Below, piece after piece: positions 17,147 to 25,109 of a stretch of 64,000 nucleotides of DNA (its first letter is position 1; each line of letters starts with the position of its first letter). Source of the DNA: Mycolicibacterium sp. MU0050. GTDB lineage: Bacteria > Actinomycetota > Actinomycetes > Mycobacteriales > Mycobacteriaceae. The notes under the pieces were generated by a model. It was not told the origin of the DNA. It saw only the letters and a list, made by a program, of their open reading frames with translations, and ran no database searches. The DNA is taken from assembly GCF_963378085.1 (NCBI RefSeq), contig NZ_OY726395.1, positions 1,488,001-1,552,000 on the forward strand, written 5' to 3'. The position numbers were made by a program, and so were the translations under genes.

Positions 17147-18046
17147 TCATTGCTCGTCCAGGAAATCCAGGATCGCCGGCGCCGCCTGCACCCAGGTGTC
17201 GAACAGGCAGAAGTCCTTGCCGCCGCTCTGGGCCATCTTCTCGCCGGCGCGCTCCCAGGCGTCCTCGGGCCACGGCGGGTCGATCAACGTCGAACCCTTG
17301 ATCAGGCAGTGCACCTCGAAGGACGTGCGCTTGGGGTGGTCCCAGTCGTTCTCGCCGCCCCGAATGATGAGCGTGGGCACGGTGATGTTGTCGAACATCT
17401 CGTCGACGACGCCGGGGATGGTCTGGCCGGGTTTGGGCACGTAGGCGTTGAGCCAGCGCAGCATCAGCTTGAGGAACTCGTCGGCGTCCAGATCGCGGAG
17501 CCGCTGTTCGTTGGCCGGGTTCTGCTCGATGCGCTCGCGCCATTCCGGCACCTTCAGCAGACCCTCGATGCCGAGGCCCCGCACGGCCAGGATGCTCGGT
17601 ACCACGTAATGGCCGCCGAGTACGAAGCTCCCGTACACGCCGCCGACGATGTTCCACACCACCAGCTTTCGCACCAACTCGGGGTAGAGCATGGTGGTCA
17701 GCATCGAATCGCGGGCACCGCCGGAACCGCCGGCGATGATGCACGGGCCGATGCCGAGGGTGGTGATCAGCTTGGCCAGCGTCTCGGCCCGCATGTGGGA
17801 TTCGCTCTGCCCGTAGAACTGCACTTCGGACTTGCCGCAGTTCGGCCGGTCCCACAGCAGCACCCGGTAGCCGCCGTCGGCCAGGGCCTCTGCCAGCGGT
17901 CGCAGCCCGGGGATGTCCTTACTGAACCGGCCGCCGGGGGTCAGGGCGATGAAATCGCCCTTTTCACCCAGGATTTCGTAGACGACGTCGCCGCCGTTGA
18001 TCTTGGCGGTGTGTTCGCCCGGCGTGAGTGCGGTGCTGGTCGGCAT
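17147..18046 (-). CDS. Alpha/beta hydrolase
   Basis: A 299-residue alpha/beta hydrolase. LLWDRPNCGKSE is the strand-4 region, AGGSGGARDS the nucleophile elbow (GxSxG), and LIIRGGENDWDHP likely supplies the acid. The ATG at 18046 is preferred over an in-frame TTG at 18058. It is last in the minus-strand group with two amidohydrolases and a Rieske protein, which suggests hydrolysis of a ring-cleavage or ester product; that is inference. Confidence 0.8.
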   Translation of the reverse strand: MPTSTALTPGEHTAKINGGDVVYEILGEKGDFIALTPGGRFSKDIPGLRPLAEALADGGYRVLLWDRPNCGKSEVQFYGQSESHMRAETLAKLITTLGIGPCIIAGGSGGARDSMLTTMLYPELVRKLVVWNIVGGVYGSFVLGGHYVVPSILAVRGLGIEGLLKVPEWRERIEQNPANEQRLRDLDADEFLKLMLRWLNAYVPKPGQTIPGVVDEMFDNITVPTLIIRGGENDWDHPKRTSFEVHCLIKGSTLIDPPWPEDAWERAGEKMAQSGGKDFCLFDTWVQAAPAILDFLDEQ

Positions 18047-18064
18047 GGGTGTTCTCAATGGTCC

Positions 18065-18493
18065 TCAGGCTTGTACCAGGACGTCGTTGCCGACAACCCG
18101 GACGGGATAGGTGCGGATGCTCCACTCCGGCTTCACCGCGGTGGTGCCGGTGGCGAGTTCGAAACCCCATTGGTGCCAGGGGCAGTAGATGTACTCCATG
18201 TCGCGCACCATCACCGCGTCGCCGGGCACCGTCTCGTCGACGATGTTGCGCCCGCGGGCGCGCCCGGAACACAGCGGCCCGCCCTCGTGCGGGCAGTAGT
18301 TGGCGATCGCGTAGAAGGTGCCGTTGACGTTGTACACCCCGACGCCGTGCCGGCCGATGGGCACGAGTTTGTGTGTGCCCGGCGGGATCTCGTCGACCGT
18401 GGCGACGATGTGCTCGCGGCCCTGGGCCAGCCGGGGCTGCTTGGCCTCGGGTTTGGCTGCCGGCGAGGTTTCTGAGTTGTGCGTGTCGGTCAT
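18065..18493 (-). CDS. Rieske [2Fe-2S] ferredoxin
   Basis: A 142-residue single Rieske domain. CPHEGG (Cys67, His69) and CPWHQWGF (Cys104, His107) are the four cluster ligands. No oxygenase catalytic domain follows, so it resembles the ferredoxin component of a multicomponent Rieske system or a small redox partner. No terminal oxygenase or reductase lies in this operon, so its partner is elsewhere or is an unrelated enzyme. It starts five bases after the amidohydrolase stop. Confidence 0.9.
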   Translation of the reverse strand: MTDTHNSETSPAAKPEAKQPRLAQGREHIVATVDEIPPGTHKLVPIGRHGVGVYNVNGTFYAIANYCPHEGGPLCSGRARGRNIVDETVPGDAVMVRDMEYIYCPWHQWGFELATGTTAVKPEWSIRTYPVRVVGNDVLVQA

Positions 18494-18497
18494 GGCG

Positions 18498-19682
18498 TCA
18501 GAACACCCGGGTCTGGCCCTCGATGGCCGGGACGGTGTCGGGCAGCTTGTAGGTTTCGATGCCGTTGCGGAACATGATGGCCTCGCGGGCGTGCTCGGGT
18601 AGGTGCTTGACCAGCCAGCGCGGGTCGTCGAAGGTCCAGTGCGGGTAGTCGCTGGAGTACAGCAGGATCTTCTCGCACTCCATCCACTCGAATGCCCGGC
18701 TCAGTTCGGTCTTGTCTTCCGGGTAGTCCAACGGCTGGGTGGTGAACTTGATGTGGTCCTTGACGTATTCACTGGGCTTGCGCTTGATGTCGAGCCAGGA
18801 TTTGCGGGCCTCGTAGATGGCGTCCATGCGCCACATCAGCGGCAGGATCCAGGTGAAGGCGTGCTCGACGAACACGAAGCGCAGGGTGGGGAAGCGGTCG
18901 AAGACGCCGTCGAAGATCAGGCTCATGATCTGGTTGTGGGCCAGCAGCGAGTAGGTGACCATCAGGTCGTGGTTGTAGCTGGGATAGCCGACCGGCGGCA
19001 TCGGCAGTTCCTCGTGGTGGCTGCGCGACAGGTGGCAGGACACGGTGATGTCGTGTTTGGTGGCGGCGGCCCACACCGGGTCGTACATCGGGTCGCCCCA
19101 GGCCGGGCGGCGTTCGGCCTTGATCAGGATCTGCGCCATGTAGGGGTGGTCGGCCCATTTCTCGATCTCGGCGGCGGCGAGTTGGGGTGCCTCGATGGAC
19201 ACGCAGATCGACCCGCGCCAGCGTTGGTGCCAGTTGTTGTGTGAGTCCAGCCAGTGCGCGTCCTGCCAGGAGTTGAGCGCCTGGCTCATGGCGTGGTCGG
19301 CCTCGGGAAGCCGGCACGGGTAGGCGCCGGGTTCCAGGATCGCGATGTCGGAGCCGGCCTCCATGATCAGTTGCCGGAAGGCCAGATCGGGGTCGCTGCA
19401 GGCGAATTCGCCGTCGTCGGGGAAGGCGTCGACCCGCATGGCGAAGGCGTGCGCGTAGTCGGGGGCGTCGTAGTAGATCAGCTCGCCGAACTTGTGTGTC
19501 GAGAAGTACTTGGTGCGCCATGGCTCGGGAATGTGCGGGAACAGCTCGCCGCGCTTGGGCACCGGGTGGACGTCGGAATCGACGCACCGGATGGGTGTGC
19601 GCTCGACGGGGGTGACCCGGTCGGTGGTCGTGGTGACGGCTTGGGCCGGGCCGCCGGTGGGATTCGGATCGGTGGTGGTCAT
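18498..19682 (-). CDS. Amidohydrolase family protein
   Basis: A 394-residue PF04909-type amidohydrolase with a Thr/Pro-rich N-terminal 25 residues. Metal-site signatures are CVDSDVHPVP, VSCHLSRSHHEE, FVEHAFTWILPLMWRMD and SSDYPHWTFDD. The order and spacing match the proteins at 296 and 19712, but it is clearly diverged from both. It lies between another amidohydrolase and the Rieske gene, so the two barrels may act in successive steps or as a pair. The substrate is unknown. Confidence 0.85.
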   Translation of the reverse strand: MTTTDPNPTGGPAQAVTTTTDRVTPVERTPIRCVDSDVHPVPKRGELFPHIPEPWRTKYFSTHKFGELIYYDAPDYAHAFAMRVDAFPDDGEFACSDPDLAFRQLIMEAGSDIAILEPGAYPCRLPEADHAMSQALNSWQDAHWLDSHNNWHQRWRGSICVSIEAPQLAAAEIEKWADHPYMAQILIKAERRPAWGDPMYDPVWAAATKHDITVSCHLSRSHHEELPMPPVGYPSYNHDLMVTYSLLAHNQIMSLIFDGVFDRFPTLRFVFVEHAFTWILPLMWRMDAIYEARKSWLDIKRKPSEYVKDHIKFTTQPLDYPEDKTELSRAFEWMECEKILLYSSDYPHWTFDDPRWLVKHLPEHAREAIMFRNGIETYKLPDTVPAIEGQTRVF

Positions 19683-19711
19683 CTCGCCTGCTCCTCTCAG
19701 TGGGTTTCGGC

Positions 19712-20818
19712 TTACTGGGTGACCAGGCCGGTGGCGGCTGCGACGTCGATGCCGTAGAGCTCGGCGGCGTTGCGCCAGCAGTACTTTTCGCGCTGCTCGG
19801 CGCTGTAGGCGCGGGGGACCTCCACGTCGTTCATGTTCCAGTGCGGGTAGCTGGAGCCGAACATGGTCATGTCGTCCTTATTGGTGAAGCTGAACCACTC
19901 CCCGGCGTAGTCGACGTCGCCGGGGCCGTCGAACGGGCCCTGGACGAAGAAGACGTGCCCGGGCAGGTAGTCGCTCGGCATCTTCGGAGCCCACGGGGTC
20001 TGCTCGAGGTGCGGCCGACCGAAGCAGTCCATCCGCCAGATGAACGGGGTCAGCGAGTCGCCGGCGCCGTCCCCGAAGACGAACTTGAGGCCGTCGTACT
20101 TCTCGAAGACGCCCTCGGCGATCATGTTCATCAGGTGGTACAGGTAGTTCAGCGACATGAACCCGTGGTACTGCTCATAGGTCCGGGTGCGACCCGACGG
20201 GGTGGGTGCAAACCCGATGCCGGAGCCGACCTCGATGTGGGTGGCCACCGGTAGCCCGGCGTCCTGCGCGGCCTCCCACAGCGGCCAGAACTGCGGTTTG
20301 CCATAGAGTTCGCGGGACTGCAGCGGAATGCCGATCTGCACCACGCGCGGATGGTCCTTGTACTTGTCGATCTCGCGCAGGGCCCCGGTGATGTCGTCGG
20401 GGTTGACGCGGATGGTGCCGCGGAACCGCTCGCCGTGAGTGTCGTGCTCGAGCCACCGCGACACCATCATCTCGTTGTGCGCGGCGGCAATCGCAGTACC
20501 CAGGTGTCGGTCCGGCATCACGCCGCGGGTCATCGGATGCAGCACCGCGATGTCGACACCGCGATCGGTGAACAGATGCTTGGCCGCCACGTCGACATCC
20601 GAGCCGGGGTACTGCCGGTCGGGTCCCGTGGTGCCCTTGGCGTACTCGCCGCCGGGGGCGCCGTACCAGTCCATCTCGTAGTCGGGGAACCCGCGGCTAC
20701 GGAAGGGTTCGTGCATGAAGTTCTGCCGGAGGTCCTTGTTGGAGCTGCAGAAGATATGGACGCTGGCGTCGATCACGGGCGTTTTCACCGTGTTTTCGCC
20801 GTCCTTGAGTTCGATCAT
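19712..20818 (-). CDS. Amidohydrolase family protein
   Basis: A 368-residue amidohydrolase of the same type, starting at ATG 20818 (MIELKDGENTVKTPVID); the frame extends upstream to 20857 but without homology. IDASVHIF, ATHIEVGSG, FVFGDGAGDSLTPFIWRMD and SSYPHWNMND carry the expected metal and substrate residues. It heads the minus-strand operon and shares a 212-bp divergent regulatory region, with two operator-like sites, with the acyl-CoA dehydrogenase at 21031. Confidence 0.85.
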   Translation of the reverse strand: MIELKDGENTVKTPVIDASVHIFCSSNKDLRQNFMHEPFRSRGFPDYEMDWYGAPGGEYAKGTTGPDRQYPGSDVDVAAKHLFTDRGVDIAVLHPMTRGVMPDRHLGTAIAAAHNEMMVSRWLEHDTHGERFRGTIRVNPDDITGALREIDKYKDHPRVVQIGIPLQSRELYGKPQFWPLWEAAQDAGLPVATHIEVGSGIGFAPTPSGRTRTYEQYHGFMSLNYLYHLMNMIAEGVFEKYDGLKFVFGDGAGDSLTPFIWRMDCFGRPHLEQTPWAPKMPSDYLPGHVFFVQGPFDGPGDVDYAGEWFSFTNKDDMTMFGSSYPHWNMNDVEVPRAYSAEQREKYCWRNAAELYGIDVAAATGLVTQ

Positions 20819-20861
20819 GACACCCACCCACGGTCGGACATGTGATTCATAGTACAACCCC

Positions 20862-20889
20862 GTTCTTCGAGAGCAAGAATGGAATTCTC
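20862..20889. promoter_or_regulatory. Operator-like half-site array
   Basis: GTTCTT (20862-20867), seven bases, AAGAAT (20875-20880), three bases, ATTCTC (20884-20889). The first pair matches the ATTCTC-N7-GAGAAT consensus at 9 of 12 positions, and the last two halves form the N3 palindrome also seen at 11-25. It lies 44 bases before the amidohydrolase start at 20818. Confidence 0.5.
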
Positions 20890-20961
20890 ATGCGCTGCCC
20901 GGTGTCGGGCGCGCCGGGCTGGGTGCGCTGCCGGGCGCGAGAGACTTCGATTCCAGCATAC

Positions 20962-20976
20962 TAGAATGATATTCTC
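20962..20976. promoter_or_regulatory. Operator-like palindrome TAGAAT-N3-ATTCTC
   Basis: AGAAT-GAT-ATTCT is a 13-bp perfect palindrome, 55 bases before the GTG start at 21031. It resembles the KstR core AGAAC-N2-GTTCT but has a three-base spacer and T/A inner bases, as do the sites at 11 and 20875. Probably bound by the same protein as the other ATTCTC sites. Confidence 0.5.
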
Positions 20977-21030
20977 CCATGAAACCACGAGTTGGTCTCT
21001 TATATCTAGGACCTGACACCGAGGAGCACC

Positions 21031-22200
21031 GTGCAACTGGATTTTGATGCCGACGTCGAGCAGTTCCGTGCCGAGTTCATCGCGTTCCTCGATGAGTACC
21101 TGCCCCCGGAGAGCGAGACCGCCGAACGGTCCCAGACCTGCTCGCACATCCCGGAGTGGGCCCGGCGCTGGCAGCGCCTCCAGTTCGAGCACGGCTGGCT
21201 GCTGCCGGGCAATCCGCCCGAATTCGGCGGCCGCAACGCGACGGTGGTGCAGCAGTACGTGCACCGCGAGGAGTTGTCGAAGCGGCGCATCTACCACAGC
21301 TTCAATCCGCAGGGCGTGGGCATCGTCGCGGCGTCGATCCTGACGTTCGGGACCGACGAGCAGAAGCAGAAGTGGGCCGTGCCGATCCTGCGCGCGGAGA
21401 TGACCGCCTCGGTGGGCATGAGTGAGCCGGGCGCGGGTTCGGATCTGGCGTCGCTGCGGACCAAGGCGGTCGTCGACGGTGATCACTTCGTGGTCAATGG
21501 CCAGAAGGTGTGGACCTCCGGCGCTCACGACGCCGACGTGCTGTTCACGTTCGTGCGGACCGATCCCGATGCGCCCAAGCACAAGGGGCTGTCGGTGCTC
21601 ATGATCCCCACCGACAGTCCCGGCCTGGTGCGCCGGCCCTTCCCGACCGTGTGCCATCACGACGACCTCGACTTCAACGAGGTGTTCTTCACCGACGTGC
21701 GGGTGCCGCGGGAGAACCTGGTCGGTCCGCTCAACGGCGGCTGGCGGGTGGCCAACGGCGCGCTCGGCCACGAGCGGACCATGATGTGGATGCAGTACGC
21801 CGACCGCCTGCACAACCTCGTCGAGGACTTCCGCCCCACCGACGCCCTGGGCCGGGACCGGTACGCCACGCTGGTGATGGACTATCAGGCGCTGCGGTTG
21901 CTCGGGTCGGCGGCGATCGCCAAGGCCGCCCGCGGCGAAGAGGACATGACCACCATCTCGGTGCTCAAGGTGCTCGGCTCCGAGGCCGAACGGGATGCCA
22001 CCGAGGCGGCCCTGGACGGTGCCGGCGTCGACGGGCTGCGGCACCCGGCCAACACGTCGTCATACCAGCCCTATGACCTGGATTACCTGTCGGCCAGTTG
22101 GATCGAGCGCTACTTCCGTAGCTTCGCCGGGACCATCGCCGGGGGTACTTCGGAGATCCAGCGCAACATCATCGCGCGCGGGCTCGGCCTTCCGATGTAG
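21031..22200 (+). CDS. Acyl-CoA dehydrogenase
   Basis: A 389-residue acyl-CoA dehydrogenase starting at GTG with GAGGAG six bases upstream. GMSEPGAGSDLASLRTKA, DGDHFVVNGQKVWTSG and FAGTIAGGTSEIQRNIIARG are family signatures; Gly replaces the C-terminal catalytic Glu and GHERTMMW may supply the base. Enzymes of this subfamily can be one half of alpha2beta2 dehydrogenases acting on steroid or bulky acyl-CoAs, but no matching partner gene is adjacent. Stands alone on this strand, closed by a strong hairpin. Confidence 0.9.
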   Translation: MQLDFDADVEQFRAEFIAFLDEYLPPESETAERSQTCSHIPEWARRWQRLQFEHGWLLPGNPPEFGGRNATVVQQYVHREELSKRRIYHSFNPQGVGIVAASILTFGTDEQKQKWAVPILRAEMTASVGMSEPGAGSDLASLRTKAVVDGDHFVVNGQKVWTSGAHDADVLFTFVRTDPDAPKHKGLSVLMIPTDSPGLVRRPFPTVCHHDDLDFNEVFFTDVRVPRENLVGPLNGGWRVANGALGHERTMMWMQYADRLHNLVEDFRPTDALGRDRYATLVMDYQALRLLGSAAIAKAARGEEDMTTISVLKVLGSEAERDATEAALDGAGVDGLRHPANTSSYQPYDLDYLSASWIERYFRSFAGTIAGGTSEIQRNIIARGLGLPM

Positions 22201-22201
22201 C

Positions 22202-22250
22202 GATTTCGGTGCGCTGGGGGGCGCTCGGCGCCCCCCAGCGCACCGAAATC
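22202..22250. terminator. Bidirectional terminator hairpin, 23-bp perfect stem
   Basis: Bases 22202-22224 are exactly complementary to 22228-22250 around a TCG loop, beginning two bases after the acyl-CoA dehydrogenase stop and ending three bases before the P450 stop on the other strand. A perfect 23-bp stem between convergent genes strongly suggests a shared terminator. No U tract is needed or seen. Confidence 0.85.
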
Positions 22251-22253
22251 ATC

Positions 22254-23618
22254 TCAGGGCCAGTCGATTACGGCGGCTTCTTTACGCTCGGTGATCGGGC
22301 GCGCCAACTCCTGCTCGTTGCAGATGCGCTGCAGGTTCTCCAGCGTCTCGTCCAGGCCCGGCCCCAGCGGCTTGCTCGGGGTGAAGGTGGCCGGCAGGTT
22401 ACGCATGCCCTGGATCACGCCGATGGTGTCGTAGTGCACGGTGCCCTCGGGATCGCAGACGTAGTCCGGCATCCGATCCAGCACCGCGGTGAGCATCGAC
22501 TTGAACACGGTGCGGGCCACGTTGGAGCCCACGCAGCGGTGCACGCCGATCCCGAAGCTGAAGTGGCGGTTGCCCTTTCGCTCCATGATCAGCTCGTTGG
22601 GCTTTTCGAACACGGCCGGGTCGCGGTTGGCCATCGCCCACGACAGCCACAGCCGCTCGTACTGCTTGAACTGCTGACCCAGCACCTCGACGTCCTCGGA
22701 GAAGGTGCGTCCGTCGCCGGGGGCCGGCGTGAAGAACCGCAGGAACTCCTCGGTCGCCGGGTTCAGCAGGGTGGCGCGCTCCGCACTGAGGCGCGTCCGC
22801 TCCGACGGGTTCTCGCCGAGCCATTCCAGGGCATGCGCGGTCAGCGCCGTGGTGGTGTCGAAGCCACCGCCGATGACCAGGCCCAGGTTGCCCAGGATCT
22901 CCATGTCGGGCGCGGGTTCGCCGTCGATGCGCAACTGCAGCAGGGCATTCACCAACCCGGGCCGGGGGTTTTCCCGGATCTCCATCATGTTGTTGATGAG
23001 GTCGATGCCCATCTCGCGGTGCTGCTCGTTGATCTTCTCGCGTTCGGGCGCGTGCTCGGGGGTGTAGACCGAGGCGTGGGTGGGCTCGCTGTAGACGTTC
23101 CACTTCTTCAGGTCGATGCCCATCATGGCCAGGGTGAGGACCGCGGGCACGACGTTGGCGAGGTGCTCGACGAAGTCGATCTGGCCGGACTCGATGTGCT
23201 CGTCGAGTGCGGCACGGGTGATCTCGTGGACGAACGGTTCCCAGCGCTTGATGGCGGCCGGCGACAGGTACGGATTCAGTGCCCCGCGGTACTGGCTGTG
23301 CTCGGGCTCGTCCATCTCCAGGATGCCGCCCCGGACCACCGTGGCGCGGCTGGCCTTGGGGATGGTGATGCCCTGAAACGGGGTCTCCCCGGAGATGTCG
23401 TGATGGTTGGACACCGCCGGGCAGCGGGCCAGTTCGAACACGTGCGCGCTGTCCGCGGCCACCCAGTGCCCGCCGTGGGTGTCGGTCCACGCCATCGGGC
23501 ACTTGGCGTGCATCTCCTCGGTGATCGCCTGGAACTGCAGCCGATACTCGGGGGTGTGCCGGTCGAAGTGATACCGGTTCTTCTTGCGGTCATCGGTCGT
23601 GACATCGTCGATGCTCAC
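22254..23618 (-). CDS. Cytochrome P450
   Basis: A 454-residue P450, about 50 residues longer than the other two here. The haem loop is FGIGVHRCVGSNVAR (Cys at about residue 362), the I-helix GGGFDTTTA and the K-helix EEFLR. The start is GTG 23618, preceded by AAGGAGAC at correct spacing. The C terminus extends some 40 residues beyond the usual end (from about KPLGPGLDET), which is unusual. Its ferredoxin and an SDR lie upstream in the same operon. Confidence 0.92.
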   Translation of the reverse strand: MSIDDVTTDDRKKNRYHFDRHTPEYRLQFQAITEEMHAKCPMAWTDTHGGHWVAADSAHVFELARCPAVSNHHDISGETPFQGITIPKASRATVVRGGILEMDEPEHSQYRGALNPYLSPAAIKRWEPFVHEITRAALDEHIESGQIDFVEHLANVVPAVLTLAMMGIDLKKWNVYSEPTHASVYTPEHAPEREKINEQHREMGIDLINNMMEIRENPRPGLVNALLQLRIDGEPAPDMEILGNLGLVIGGGFDTTTALTAHALEWLGENPSERTRLSAERATLLNPATEEFLRFFTPAPGDGRTFSEDVEVLGQQFKQYERLWLSWAMANRDPAVFEKPNELIMERKGNRHFSFGIGVHRCVGSNVARTVFKSMLTAVLDRMPDYVCDPEGTVHYDTIGVIQGMRNLPATFTPSKPLGPGLDETLENLQRICNEQELARPITERKEAAVIDWP

Positions 23619-23673
23619 GGCGTTGTCTCCTTGATGTTCTGGCCGATCGGACAGCCCCACGGGGCGATCAGGC

Positions 23674-23865
23674 TCATTCGATGATGATGGCTTGTTCCGG
23701 ACAGGACTGGGCGGCCTCACGAACGGCGTCCTGCTGATCCTCGGGGACGATCTCGTTCACGGCCGACGCATGGCCGTCGACGTCATCGAGCTCGAATGAA
23801 TCGGGCGCGATCATGGCGCACAAGGTGTGGCCCTGGCACTTCTCGCGGTCTACCCAAACCTTCAT
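23674..23865 (-). CDS. 3Fe-4S ferredoxin, P450 partner
   Basis: A 63-residue ferredoxin starting MKVWVDREK. Cys10, His13, Cys16 (CQGHTLC) and Cys55 (SCPEQAI) give the C-x2-H-x2-C pattern common in mycobacterial P450 ferredoxins. It lies 55 bases before the P450 start, with its own ribosome binding site (AAGGAAGAC). Electron donor for the P450 at 22254 by position. Confidence 0.9.
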   Translation of the reverse strand: MKVWVDREKCQGHTLCAMIAPDSFELDDVDGHASAVNEIVPEDQQDAVREAAQSCPEQAIIIE

Positions 23866-23913
23866 CGTGTCTTCCTTTCGCGCCCAATCCTGTTGTCTTG
23901 CACCCGGATGCAC

Positions 23914-24774
23914 TTAAACGTGGTAGTCGTACCACTTCAGGTAGCCGCCGGCGTCGACGCGCAATTGCATGCCGGTGACGTAGCGGGATTCGTCCGAGGC
24001 CAGCCACAGCACCGCGTTGCTGATGTCCTCGGGCTCGACGTAGTTGACCTTCATGGCCTGCTGGACACCGAACACCGGCTCGGCGTCGGCGCGGGTGGGC
24101 TTCTCCAGGTCGGGGCGGAAGCTGCGGTACATCGGCTCGCTCTGCAGCATGTCGGTGTTGCAGTTGGTGGGGTGGATGACGTTGGCGCGCATGCCCCGCA
24201 CCGCGATCTCGGTGGCCAGGTAGTGCACGTACTCGGAGATCATGCGCTTGGACACCATGTAGCCCATGCCGCCGGGGTCGCCGCCGGGGTTGGGCTTGTT
24301 GTGCGCGTCCATCAGCGCCGCCGCCGAGGCGGTCGCGATGATCGAGGCGCCCTCGGTGAGGTGGGGCAGCGCCACCTGGATGGCGTTGATGGTCCCGATC
24401 AGGTTGGTGTTGATGCCGTCGGTCCAGGCCTGCATGGGCGGCTGGCCCTTCATGCCCGCCACGCCGGCCTGCGCGACCACCACGTCGAGCTTGCCGAATT
24501 CGGCGAGGCCGGCCTCCAGCGCGGTGCGCAGCTGTGCGACCTCGCGCACGTCTGCCTTGGCGGTGACGATCCGCTGCCCGGTCTTCTCGACGAGGTTCTT
24601 GGTCTCCTCGAGATCTTCCGGGGTGGCCATCGGGTAGCCGATGGTCTCGAGGTCCTCACAGAGGTCCACCGCGATGATGTCGGCGCCTTCCTCGGCCAGC
24701 CGGACTGCGTGGCTGCGGCCCTGGCCCCGCGCCGCTCCGGTGATGAATGCGACCTTGCCTTCAACGCGTCCCAC
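23914..24774 (-). CDS. Mycofactocin-coupled SDR family oxidoreductase
   Basis: A 286-residue short-chain dehydrogenase starting at GTG with AAAGGA upstream. VEGKVAFITGAARGQGRSHAVRL and EEGADIIAVDLCED, together with the inserted segment about residues 40-60 (DLETIGYPMATPEDLEETKNLV), are the hallmarks of the subfamily that keeps its NAD bound and passes electrons to mycofactocin. The catalytic Tyr-x3-Lys is GYMVSKRM. It probably oxidises an alcohol made by the P450 in the same operon to a ketone or aldehyde. The mycofactocin biosynthesis genes are not in the window. Confidence 0.9.
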   Translation of the reverse strand: MGRVEGKVAFITGAARGQGRSHAVRLAEEGADIIAVDLCEDLETIGYPMATPEDLEETKNLVEKTGQRIVTAKADVREVAQLRTALEAGLAEFGKLDVVVAQAGVAGMKGQPPMQAWTDGINTNLIGTINAIQVALPHLTEGASIIATASAAALMDAHNKPNPGGDPGGMGYMVSKRMISEYVHYLATEIAVRGMRANVIHPTNCNTDMLQSEPMYRSFRPDLEKPTRADAEPVFGVQQAMKVNYVEPEDISNAVLWLASDESRYVTGMQLRVDAGGYLKWYDYHV

Positions 24775-24911
24775 AGAGGTTCCTTTCACTTGGTTGTCGA
24801 GCTACCCGGCGCGGGGTCAGGTGGGAGGCGGGCAGGCCTCGATACTTGCTGCCGTCGGTGCGAAACCGGGAACCGCATGACGCCACCTGAAAGAATCTCC
24901 CTTTCGATTGT

Positions 24912-24926
24912 GAGAACCGTACTCTC
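24912..24926. promoter_or_regulatory. Operator-like palindrome GAGAAC-N3-ACTCTC
   Basis: GAGAAC (24912-24917) and ACTCTC (24921-24926) around CGT match the GAGAAT-N3-ATTCTC palindrome at 10 of 12 positions. It lies 138 bases upstream of the SDR start in the divergent region. Confidence 0.4.
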
Positions 24927-25038
24927 CGGCGCGCTCGTCTCGCAAGGTTACTGCACTAAGAGTCTCAAAAGTGCCCGGGTCAGGACCTTCCCCGAGGCAC
25001 TGTTGACAGCCGCGTCAGAGTCCTGCTTAGTTTCTTGA

Positions 25039-25079
25039 GTTCTCGTCTGGCGAATGTAAGATTCGCCGAAGATGAGAAT
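25039..25079. promoter_or_regulatory. Tandem operator-like sites, 22-bp phased
   Basis: GTTCTC (25039-25044), seven bases, GAATGT (25052-25057), three bases, ATTCGC (25061-25066), seven bases, GAGAAT (25074-25079). The downstream unit matches ATTCTC-N7-GAGAAT at 11 of 12 positions, the upstream one at 8. Spacing is identical to 168-208. It ends 30 bases before the aldehyde dehydrogenase start. Confidence 0.5.
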
Positions 25080-25109
25080 CCAGTTATCAACGAGCAGGAA
25101 GGCCGCTTG

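Larger units (their letters stand above)
24775..25109. other. Divergent intergenic region, 335 bp
   Basis: This stretch separates the SDR operon (-) from the aldehyde dehydrogenase gene (+) and holds no supported gene. It contains an N3-type palindrome at 24912-24926 and a 41-bp array of half-sites at 25039-25079, so both directions may be controlled by the same regulator. An open frame from 25035 into the aldehyde dehydrogenase exists but would overlap the operators; the ATG at 25110 with AGGAAGG upstream is preferred. Confidence 0.6.

Noticed and set aside
20962..20976. Reading this palindrome as a KstR (cholesterol regulon) site
   Set aside because: KstR arms are AGAAC/GTTCT with a two-base spacer; here the spacer is three and the inner bases are T/A, matching the other ATTCTC sites in the window instead.
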